A model generated the notes under the pieces. The model saw only the letters and a list, made by a program, of their open reading frames with translations. It was not told the origin of the DNA and searched no databases. The translations under genes were made by a program, and so were the position numbers. From Myxococcales bacterium (GTDB taxonomy: Bacteria; Myxococcota; Polyangia; HGW-17; SLPX01), in assembly GCA_007131745.1 (NCBI GenBank), contig SLPX01000411.1:1-34753 (forward strand): a stretch of 34,753 bases of DNA, in the 5' to 3' direction. Each line of letters begins with the position of its first letter. Positions within the stretch are counted from its first letter, which is position 1. Below are positions 1 to 7,066 of this stretch, piece by piece.

Positions 1-1
1 A

Positions 2-94
2 GAGCTTCAAACGGCGACGTCCGGCGTTTCCGGAGCCTGCGAAAACACGGCCTCGGCATACGGCAGCGGACAAACCGCCGAGCGCCTTGTTTGA
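2..94 (+). CDS. C-terminal end of a gene truncated by the window edge; possibly a sugar epimerase/glycosyltransferase
   Basis: Frame 2 is open from the first base and stops at TGA 92-94, giving about 30 residues that end in SAYGSGQTAERLV. The ending resembles the C-terminal helix of UDP-GlcNAc 2-epimerases and related GT-B proteins, which often finish with a pattern like NPYGDGxAxERI. That is a weak family guess from very little sequence. The reading frame would be convergent with the zinc-ribbon gene that follows (35 bases between ends), which makes a genuine gene end here reasonable. The other forward frames could also be coding over so short a stretch, so existence is moderately likely and identity is uncertain. 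Confidence 0.4.
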   Translation, partial: ELQTATSGVSGACENTASAYGSGQTAERLV

Positions 95-128
95 ACCTCC
101 CCTTTGATACCATGATGAATCGGATGAT

Positions 129-677
129 TCAGGGAAACGGAAGCAAGATTAACAGCGTAACCCCGAGTGCGACAAGAATCAGCCCGGCGAAGGTACCTAT
201 AAACGTACGCAAAACAGGGATTTTTTGAAAAACCATGGAGAAAAGGAGCCGGAAAATACCCATGAGTGAAAACATCGGTCCCAAGATGCCCAGCAAGGCG
301 GCGCGTCCCTGTGAGCCACCTGCACTGGTGCTGACCGGTCCGAGAGCGACTCCAGCGATTATAAATACGAGGCAGGCTACGGCGAATGCAATTATTCTAA
401 TCCCCATTCCTTTGACCTCGGCCGAAACCTTTCCTACTTCCCGGATGGGGGTTTTGCAGTGAAAACAAACAACTGTGAATTTATTCAAGGGCTTGCTGCA
501 GTGGGGGCAATCTATCACCTGGTCTCCCAGCGGACCGAAACTCTTCGGGCCCAGGTAACACTTTTCACACAAAATCTTTTCCTCGAAAGAAAAGATTTCT
601 TTTTCCAGGAGATTTACGTCACAGGAGTCGCATTGTCTCCGCCGTTCACGTGTTTTTTTTTCCCCTGCCGCTTCCAA
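129..677 (-). CDS. Zinc-ribbon protein with three C-terminal membrane segments
   Basis: This 182-residue protein has four CxxC pairs in its first 75 residues: C16/C19, C37/C40, C57/C60 (CPHC) and C71/C74 (CFHC). They suggest two tandem zinc ribbons, the first LIM-like in spacing. Three hydrophobic stretches follow, at about 93-113, 125-149 and 157-181, so the zinc module is probably cytoplasmic and tethered to the inner membrane. The start is TTG at 677, supported by a strong GAGGTG ribosome site (683-688 on the plus strand) five bases upstream. No enzyme motif is visible. Zinc-ribbon plus membrane-segment proteins are common and mostly uncharacterised in bacteria, so no function is assigned. 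It is divergent from the DUF4846 gene across a 203-base spacer. Confidence 0.82.
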   Translation of the reverse strand: MEAAGEKKTRERRRQCDSCDVNLLEKEIFSFEEKILCEKCYLGPKSFGPLGDQVIDCPHCSKPLNKFTVVCFHCKTPIREVGKVSAEVKGMGIRIIAFAVACLVFIIAGVALGPVSTSAGGSQGRAALLGILGPMFSLMGIFRLLFSMVFQKIPVLRTFIGTFAGLILVALGVTLLILLPFP

Positions 678-781
678 TTTTTCACCTCGGCATTCGGGCT
701 TAATATTAAAACCGTGCAGAAAGGTGCATCACTTTTCGTTTCCCGTCAAGTCCTCAAACCGGATAAAGAGGACCGTTTCCT

Positions 782-810
782 TTGACAAGCCGGTCATCGT
801 TGGGTTAACT
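782..810 (+). promoter_or_regulatory. Candidate sigma70-type promoter for the DUF4846/UDPGP pair
   Basis: A perfect TTGACA (782-787) is followed after 17 bases by TTAACT (805-810). The -10 is only a partial match, but spacing is ideal. It would give a leader of about 65 bases before the TTG start at 881. Confidence 0.45.
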
Positions 811-880
811 GAAATTTCCTTTTTCGGAAAGGTAAAGGGGCGGCCTGTAGTCCGAAGAAAAGTGAAGAAAGGAGTTTGTT

Positions 881-1858
881 TTGATAGGTGGCCGGCAGAA
901 CAGCAGAAAAGTCAGGGGTCGGTTGCTGAGAAGGTTTTTTCCATTTGTGCTTGTTATGTCACTGGTGGTGTTGATTACAGTGCTTGCTTTCTTTGAAACG
1001 GATTTTTCATCCGTGGCTTACTCAGGGCCGGCTGCAGCTGCCCATGGTTCCGTTCCGCCGGGTCGGGTTGATGCGGGAAAGATGTATCAATGGCCGAGGA
1101 GAAACATGAAGTATGAACCTATGTCCGGGCGGTTTCCAACGCCCGATGGGTTTAAAAGGGTGGCTGTCGAGCGAAATGGTTATGCATACTGGTTGCGTCA
1201 TCTTCCTCTTCTTCCTGCGGGAACGGAAGTTCGGGATTACAGGGGCAATGTATTGAAATCTTCCAGCAGGGTTTCAGCAGCGGTGGTCGATTTGGATACA
1301 GGAAAGAGAGACTTGCAGCAATGCATCGATACGATCATGCGTCTCAGAGCCGAATATTTTTGGTGGAAAGGAGAGGCTGATCGTACGTTTTTTCGATATG
1401 CCGGCGGCAAATACGTGGGATGGAAACATTGGCGCGCCGGTTTGAGGCCGGAATATAAGGATCGCAAGACCGTGTTCAGGCGGAGTGGGGCGAAAGGAGC
1501 TTCCCGCAAGAATTTTGAATCATTCATGACCTTCATGTTCGCCATGACCGGCACCATGCACCATGTGCGCGAGCCTCGGGTTGCATTCGAGAACATGCAG
1601 GCCGGTGATTTTTTCATCCATTCACCGCCCAGACCCGGGAGCCTTGGTCACGCAGTCGTGATTTTGGATTTGGCCCGTTGCCCGAAAGGCAGGGTAAAGG
1701 CGCTTATCGGCCAGGGCTATACTCCTGCGCAGGATCTTCATGTTCTGAAGACTCCCGAGGGAAAAGACTGGTACGAGTTGAACCCCGATGGCGCTATTCC
1801 TACGCCGTTATGGCCCGTTCCTTTCAAATGGAAAGACTTGGCTCGTTTTCGGTATTGA
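881..1858 (+). CDS. Membrane-anchored DUF4846 family protein
   Basis: The 325-residue protein begins with a basic stretch and one hydrophobic segment (about 17-38), so it is an N-terminally anchored or exported protein facing the periplasm. From about residue 85 it matches my recollection of the DUF4846 family: YWLRHLPLLPAGTEV near the start, a central LRAEYFWWKGE segment, FMTFMFAMTGT, and a GDFFIHSPPRPGSLGHAVVI region near the end. DUF4846 has no established biochemical role. The start is TTG at 881 with GGAG at 871-874, six bases upstream; an ATG start would remove the membrane segment. The stop lies just before the uridylyltransferase gene, so the two are probably co-transcribed, hinting at envelope or sugar metabolism, but that is inference from position only. 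Confidence 0.8.
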   Translation: MIGGRQNSRKVRGRLLRRFFPFVLVMSLVVLITVLAFFETDFSSVAYSGPAAAAHGSVPPGRVDAGKMYQWPRRNMKYEPMSGRFPTPDGFKRVAVERNGYAYWLRHLPLLPAGTEVRDYRGNVLKSSSRVSAAVVDLDTGKRDLQQCIDTIMRLRAEYFWWKGEADRTFFRYAGGKYVGWKHWRAGLRPEYKDRKTVFRRSGAKGASRKNFESFMTFMFAMTGTMHHVREPRVAFENMQAGDFFIHSPPRPGSLGHAVVILDLARCPKGRVKALIGQGYTPAQDLHVLKTPEGKDWYELNPDGAIPTPLWPVPFKWKDLARFRY

Positions 1859-1894
1859 TGGATGTCTGAATCTCTCGGAGGAGTTGCAAGTAAA

Positions 1895-3328
1895 ATGACC
1901 GCAGTGAACAAAGAAAAGGTTTTGGATTCTTTCATCGATAAAATGAAAAAGGAGGGTGTGCCCGGTGAGGCGATAGATAATTTCTGCTACTACTACAGAA
2001 AGTTGATTGAAGGCGAAAACGGCGAAATTCCGGAGGAGGAAATAGAGCCGGTTATGGATTTGGAGTCCGCGGATGATATTCCTCGATCATGCCGGGAAGT
2101 GGGAAAAAAAGAGCTATCCAAGACGGTACACATGGTGTTAAACGGCGGTCTCGGCACGGGAATGGGAATGAAAAAGGCCAAGTCTCTTCTATCGGTCCGC
2201 GCATCAATGAGTTTCCTGGACATCATTGCAAAACGCAGCTTCATGCAAGGCACGGCCCTTGTGTTGATGAATAGTTTTGCAACTCGAACTGATTCTCTAA
2301 GGGCCGTGGAAAAATACTATCCAGCTGATTACCGGTTGAAAAAGGATTTTCTTCAGCACAAGACTCCGAAAGTAAAAGTCGCTGGATTGAGACCCGCGGT
2401 GTTTGAAAAAAATCCCGCGCTCGAATGGTGTCCGCCGGGACATGGAGACATCTATCCGGCATTGTCTTCCAGTAGGATGCTGGATGAACTCATTGAAGGA
2501 GGTTACCGCCATGCCTTTGTGTCTAATGCCGACAACTTGGGAGCGGTCGTGGATGAAAGTATTTTAGGGTTTTTTGTGGAAAGCAAGGCGCCTTTTATGA
2601 TGGAGGTCGCCGAGCGTACAGCAGCAGACAGCAAGGGAGGCCATATCGCCAGGTTTCGCAGCGACGGGAAACTTGTTTTGAGGGAGGCTGCGCAGTGCCC
2701 GCAAAAAAATGTCGGAGAGTTTTCTGATATCGGTCTTCACCAGTATTTTAATACCAATAATTTGTGGCTGGATCTGTCTGTCTTGAAAGATGTTTTGAAA
2801 CGGAAAAAAAACATTCTCGGTCTACCGATGATTTTGAACAGAAAGACGGTTGACCCTCTGGATCCGGCTTCGTTTCCTGTTTATCAATTGGAAACCGCAA
2901 TGGGAGCGGCCATACAGGTTTTCGAAGGAGCCGAGGCGTTGTTGGTTCCCAGGGAGCGATTTCTGCCCGTAAAAAGCACGAACGACCTTTTTGTTATGAG
3001 ATCGGACGCTGTCGAGTTTACTCCGGATTTGCGAATAGTTCGCAGTCCGCGACTTGATAGGCTGCCCTTAATTGATCTGGACCCGCGTTATTACCGGAAC
3101 ATCGAGTGGTTTGAAGAGCGCTTTGCGCAGGGTGTTCCTTCTCTTGTGTGCTGCGAATCCTTGTCGGTTGAGGGAGATGTGTTTTTCGGGTCCGGGATAA
3201 AGGTAAAGGGCAGGGTCGTTTTGAAACATGGCTCCCCCTCTGTCTGCGGATCCGGGGGCGGATCTTCTTCAAGGTCTTTTGTTCCCGACGGCACGGTATT
3301 GCAGGATTTTATGACGGTTCGCGATTAA
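1895..3328 (+). CDS. UDPGP-family UTP-sugar-1-phosphate uridylyltransferase
   Basis: The protein belongs to the eukaryote-like UDPGP family, which makes UDP-glucose or UDP-N-acetylhexosamine from UTP and the sugar 1-phosphate. The nucleotide-binding loop reads LNGGLGTGMG followed by KAKSLL (about residues 82-99 from the chosen start). A PPGHGDIYPAL segment, an SNADNLG segment that would contact substrate, and an LPVKSTNDL segment also fit the family. The C-terminus (EGDVFFGSGIKVKG) resembles the usual left-handed beta-helix end. ATG 1895 is preferred because CTCGGAGGAG (1874-1883) sits just upstream; an in-frame ATG at 1862 would add 11 residues and almost touch the DUF4846 stop. Whether the sugar is glucose or GlcNAc cannot be read reliably. 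It is unrelated in fold family to bacterial GalU. Confidence 0.85.
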   Translation: MTAVNKEKVLDSFIDKMKKEGVPGEAIDNFCYYYRKLIEGENGEIPEEEIEPVMDLESADDIPRSCREVGKKELSKTVHMVLNGGLGTGMGMKKAKSLLSVRASMSFLDIIAKRSFMQGTALVLMNSFATRTDSLRAVEKYYPADYRLKKDFLQHKTPKVKVAGLRPAVFEKNPALEWCPPGHGDIYPALSSSRMLDELIEGGYRHAFVSNADNLGAVVDESILGFFVESKAPFMMEVAERTAADSKGGHIARFRSDGKLVLREAAQCPQKNVGEFSDIGLHQYFNTNNLWLDLSVLKDVLKRKKNILGLPMILNRKTVDPLDPASFPVYQLETAMGAAIQVFEGAEALLVPRERFLPVKSTNDLFVMRSDAVEFTPDLRIVRSPRLDRLPLIDLDPRYYRNIEWFEERFAQGVPSLVCCESLSVEGDVFFGSGIKVKGRVVLKHGSPSVCGSGGGSSSRSFVPDGTVLQDFMTVRD

Positions 3329-3346
3329 ACCTTTATCTTGACCTGC

Positions 3347-3375
3347 AAACCGGGGTGGTAAAAAATCGGTTTTTT
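3347..3375 (+). terminator. Possible weak intrinsic terminator after the UDPGP gene
   Basis: AAACCG (3347-3352) can pair with CGGTTT (3367-3372) across a 14-base loop, and a run of six T covers 3370-3375. The stem is short and the loop A-rich, so it is weak. The same spacer (3329-3450) also holds TTGACC (3338-3343) with AAAAAT 17 bases on, a poor candidate promoter for the next gene. The two readings compete. Confidence 0.3.
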
Positions 3376-3450
3376 CGTTGAGGAGCCGGTGTCGGTTCGT
3401 TGACGTGGATGGTTCGCTGATTCAAGTTTTTGAACTGCAGGATGGATTAA

Positions 3451-6400
3451 ATGCGTTATCGGCTTTTGGAAAAAACGGACAGCCTCTTTCAAGGAGATAT
3501 CTTCCGGGCCGAATGGACAGGGGTCGAGGGCTTTGTGAAATTCGTTTCGGTTTGCAATGTGCGTCAGGAACTTTGCCGAAATGCGGCCGCTATAGACATG
3601 TTGCTTGAGGATTTGAGCCGTGCGTCAAAGAAACCGGGAAGCGGAACCGCTCGGGTGTTGGATGTATGGAGGGATTCAACCCGCTTTGCGGTTTGCACTG
3701 AATTCGAGGGTGGTACGACCTTATTTCAATTGCTGGAAAATGAAGATAGGACCGGAAAGACTTTTCCGGTGGAAGCCGTTCTGTCTCTGGGATTGGATGC
3801 AGCCCGCGCTCTGGAAACACTTCATGACTTTCATGTTTCCGCTGAACCTGTTTGTCATGGTGATTTGAGACCTGAAAATATCATCTTGAGTCACGGCGGA
3901 GCCGTCAAGATCCGCAGTGTGGGATTCGGCCGCTTTTTGCCTCGCGCGGATAAGAGCGGAAGCTGGTATTTGTGGAACGGCCGCTGCTATCAGCCCGTTG
4001 AAAGACAACTCGGGGGAGAACCGGCACAAGTCGATGACGTGTTTTCATTGGGTGCAGTCTTGTATGAATTGTTTGCGGGGAGGTCGTTGTTCGAGTTGAC
4101 TGAAAAGGCGGCGACCGGAACCGTGCGCGCTGTTCCGGTTACAGGTCTTTTTGACGGGGATTTGCCGGAACGCTTGGGCGGTCACTCCGAAGATGTCGTC
4201 CGTATGCTGGAAAGGGCGTGCCATCCCGAGAGGGAGAATAGGTATTCAACAATTTCCGAACTGGCTGAAGAGATCCACCGGTGTTTGTGGCAGAGGAAAT
4301 ATGCCGATTCCAGCCCATCGCTGAATTTAAGACTCATGGACGGCGAGGGAGGCAAGCATCAGCAGGAGGATGTGGTAACCGGTTCCGGGACGGAAGAGAC
4401 CGTGGTCTTGACAGCTGAGAAGCCGGCCGTTGTTTGGACGGTGTTTGATTATTCTCAGCCTGATCCGGAAACGGGTGTGGTAACCTTGCCGGCACGGTTG
4501 GAGTCTATGTCAAAGTCGGAGCAGGAGCGAACGGGCCGGCGGGTGGATGTGAAGGCGGGAAGAGAACGGAAATCGGGCTCAAACACGGGAGCTTTTGTAG
4601 GGAGGCGGGAACTGGTCGAAAAAGCAGCTAATTGTTTTGAAGCTTTGCAACATGGGGGAGGTGCTTTTCTTGTCACCGGAGAGATGGGTATGGGCAGGAG
4701 TCGATTCATTTCTGAAGTGAGAGAGCGGCTGGTGGACGGGAGCGGAAATGAATCGGCGTGGATTCATGTCAGCTTGCGTCCGGAAGAAAGAAAAGTCGCA
4801 TGTTCGGGGTTGTTGCGGTTTCTGGCGGGGTTCATGGGGCTTGATCCGATGGCGGAATTGTGGGAGGTGGGAAGGGACGTTCAGCGTCTTCGCGCGTTTG
4901 CATTGGATGAGAAGACGATCGCAGCGGTGAGAGGCGCTTCAGGTGTGGCACGGCTGGAAAGAGATCCGGTGCACGTCGAAAGATTGCTGTCATCAGCCGT
5001 GATCCATTGCTGGAAACTTCTATCCGACGAACAGATTGCTGTTTTGGCTTGTGATGATGTTCATTTCCTGGATTACGCGTCGGTTCCCTGCCTGAATCTT
5101 ATGCTGGATGAGCTTTCTTCGGTGAGGGGTTTTGTTTTAATGACTGCAGTGGCATACCCGGATTTTCTGAGAAATGAAAAATGGGAATGGCTGCATGTTT
5201 CCGAACTGGCGCCGTTTACCCGGAAAGAATGCGAAAGATTCCTGCTAAACAGAATTGAATCCGCTGAATCGATAGATTCTTCTTTGCTGAATTCTCTTTG
5301 GAAGGCGTCAAGGGGAAGTCCCCTGGTACTGAGGGAATACATCGATCTTCTTTTTGAGACCGGTGGAATCTTGGTGCTGGAAGGACGGGTCTCTTTTTCC
5401 GGTGGAGAGGAGCAGTCCTTGCCGCGACTCGTGACCCTGGTTCAGGAATACATGAAAAAGCTTCCCCGAAAGGAGTCTTCGCTTGTATTGATGAGTGCGC
5501 TGGCTGGACCGGCCCTTGACCCGGCGGTGTTGGCCCGCTTGAGTGGAGAGAATGAACCTGAGATTGTGAAGATCCTTGATTCACTTTCCATTCAAAGACG
5601 GGTGATCGAAAAAAAAGGTATGCGTTACGTTTTCAGAAACGAGAATATGAGGGCCATGGTCGTGAAAGCGGCTCGCCGGGGATTGGCAAAAAAGTTGGTT
5701 CTGCGTCTTTCGGATATCATTTTTGACGAGTGGGAAGATCCGCCGCGAGGAGCTGTGGAACATGTATCCGGCTTGCTGGAAGAATTCGGAGAAGACAAGC
5801 GTGCAGCGGAAACTTTAATCGAATCCGCGGGACGCAGGCGAAGCAGAGGGGACTACCGCGGGGCGGCGCGCAGCTACAAGAAAGCAGCGAAATTAACCAA
5901 TTATTATGAGGACAAAGACGAAAGCGGGCGGTTGAGACTTTTCTTGGAGGCCGGCAGAGCGTGTCTTTCGGATCTTGACCTGGGGTTCGCTGAAGAGGTC
6001 TTGGAACGCGCGGGGCATCTGGCCCAAAAAAGCGGGAAGGAATTACAAGGCGCGGAAGCCAATATTCTGTCCGCCAAGGTTTTTGCCCGAAGCGGAAGGG
6101 TGAATGAAGCATTGGATCTGGCGAGAACGGTTGTGCCATTGGCTGAGAAATCAGGAGATGAAATGCTCATGGCCAAGGTATATGCTTCCATCGCGGAAAG
6201 TTACCAGCAGTGGGGCACTTATGGTCCCGACGGGAGTTTTGTTTCCCGGGCGGTCCGCATAGCGGAAAAACACGGTGATATGGTCAAATTGGGCGAGTAC
6301 CTCCAGCTTGCCGTAATGCACGCTATGGGAGTGGGTGACTACGAAAAAACACGGGAATACCTGGATCGGGTTCGCCCGATTGCCGAGATGGGAAGAGATC

Positions 6401-6939
6401 CCGGGCTCAAAGCACGTCTGTTTTGTTTTGAAGGTCTTCTTTGCTTGATGACCAGGAAGCTGGATGAAGGAGTCGACGTCAGCAGAGAAGGCGCGAAATT
6501 CGCCCGCAAGCATGGTTTGTTGGAATCAGAGATTGCAGCGTTGCACAACGCCGGTGTTTGTCATTACGAAAAGGGCGATATCCAGGAAGCCATGTATCAT
6601 TTCAATGAATCTTACAGGAAAGCTGCGGAAGCTGAATTTCACAAGATGATCGCTGCCAACGAAATCTACATAGGGCACATTGAAGCCGTCTATTTGGGCA
6701 ACGAATCCGGACTGCAAAAGATCCGAAGTGCGATTCGTTCCGAGTTTCGCGTCGGGCGATTGTGGAACATACCCCAAGGCCTGCAGTTGAGAGGTCGCAC
6801 AGAATCGGCGTTGGGAAAGCAGCAGGACGCTTTGAAAAGTTTTCTAAAAGCTTTGGATGTGGCGAAAGAAACCGGGGTCAAGTATTTCGTGGAAAACGCG
6901 GAAAAAAGCCTGCGAGAGTTCCAAGCGAATCCAGCCTGA
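3451..6939 (+). CDS. Kinase-like / AAA-type ATPase / TPR giant protein, probably a pseudokinase
   Basis: The 1162-residue protein has three parts. Residues 1-290 are a protein-kinase fold: a beta3 lysine at K30 (FVKFV), a catalytic-loop-like HGDLRPEN at 136-143 with D138 and N143, and a DDVFSLGAVLYELFAGR helix typical of Ser/Thr kinases. The DFG motif is GFG (158-160), losing the magnesium-binding Asp, and no clear glycine-rich loop is visible. Residues 385-660 form an AAA_16-type ATPase opening with FVGRRELV; its P-loop reads GEMGMGRS (410-417) with Arg416 where Lys is expected, and a Walker B-like VLACDDVHFLD follows at 531-541. Residues 770-1160 are TPR helices. The architecture recalls PknK-like signalling ATPases of Myxococcota and Actinobacteria. 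With DFG lost and the P-loop lysine changed, a scaffold or nucleotide-sensor role is more likely than active phosphorylation (inference). Confidence 0.85.
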   Translation: MRYRLLEKTDSLFQGDIFRAEWTGVEGFVKFVSVCNVRQELCRNAAAIDMLLEDLSRASKKPGSGTARVLDVWRDSTRFAVCTEFEGGTTLFQLLENEDRTGKTFPVEAVLSLGLDAARALETLHDFHVSAEPVCHGDLRPENIILSHGGAVKIRSVGFGRFLPRADKSGSWYLWNGRCYQPVERQLGGEPAQVDDVFSLGAVLYELFAGRSLFELTEKAATGTVRAVPVTGLFDGDLPERLGGHSEDVVRMLERACHPERENRYSTISELAEEIHRCLWQRKYADSSPSLNLRLMDGEGGKHQQEDVVTGSGTEETVVLTAEKPAVVWTVFDYSQPDPETGVVTLPARLESMSKSEQERTGRRVDVKAGRERKSGSNTGAFVGRRELVEKAANCFEALQHGGGAFLVTGEMGMGRSRFISEVRERLVDGSGNESAWIHVSLRPEERKVACSGLLRFLAGFMGLDPMAELWEVGRDVQRLRAFALDEKTIAAVRGASGVARLERDPVHVERLLSSAVIHCWKLLSDEQIAVLACDDVHFLDYASVPCLNLMLDELSSVRGFVLMTAVAYPDFLRNEKWEWLHVSELAPFTRKECERFLLNRIESAESIDSSLLNSLWKASRGSPLVLREYIDLLFETGGILVLEGRVSFSGGEEQSLPRLVTLVQEYMKKLPRKESSLVLMSALAGPALDPAVLARLSGENEPEIVKILDSLSIQRRVIEKKGMRYVFRNENMRAMVVKAARRGLAKKLVLRLSDIIFDEWEDPPRGAVEHVSGLLEEFGEDKRAAETLIESAGRRRSRGDYRGAARSYKKAAKLTNYYEDKDESGRLRLFLEAGRACLSDLDLGFAEEVLERAGHLAQKSGKELQGAEANILSAKVFARSGRVNEALDLARTVVPLAEKSGDEMLMAKVYASIAESYQQWGTYGPDGSFVSRAVRIAEKHGDMVKLGEYLQLAVMHAMGVGDYEKTREYLDRVRPIAEMGRDPGLKARLFCFEGLLCLMTRKLDEGVDVSREGAKFARKHGLLESEIAALHNAGVCHYEKGDIQEAMYHFNESYRKAAEAEFHKMIAANEIYIGHIEAVYLGNESGLQKIRSAIRSEFRVGRLWNIPQGLQLRGRTESALGKQQDALKSFLKALDVAKETGVKYFVENAEKSLREFQANPA

Positions 6940-6942
6940 ACA

Positions 6943-6962
6943 GGAACGGCCGTGACCGTTCC
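6943..6962 (+). terminator. Stem-loop immediately after the kinase/TPR gene
   Basis: GGAACGG (6943-6949) and CCGTTCC (6956-6962) form a perfect 7-bp GC-rich stem with a six-base loop, starting four bases past the stop codon. No T-run follows, so it is either a non-canonical terminator or a 3'-end stabiliser. Confidence 0.4.
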
Positions 6963-6978
6963 GAGTCGAAAGTCCAAC

Positions 6979-7007
6979 TTGCAACTTGACACAATGAGTT
7001 TTAGATA
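6979..7007 (+). promoter_or_regulatory. Weak candidate promoter for the cysteine-repeat lipoprotein
   Basis: TTGCAA (6979-6984), a 17-base gap, then TAGATA (7002-7007). A better -35 hexamer, TTGACA at 6986-6991, overlaps this region but has no good -10 at 16-18 bases. Some promoter is expected between the stem-loop and the gene; this is the best pairing I find. Confidence 0.25.
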
Positions 7008-7066
7008 CCACGCTGATAGCGGGTGAATTGTGATTTCAGTCCCTTTTAGACTGTACGAGGCGTGAA

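Noticed and set aside
1862..1894. ATG 1862 as the start of the UDPGP enzyme
   Set aside because: No ribosome site precedes it, whereas ATG 1895 has a strong GGAGGAG; the extra residues carry no conserved content. It remains possible through coupling with the upstream gene.
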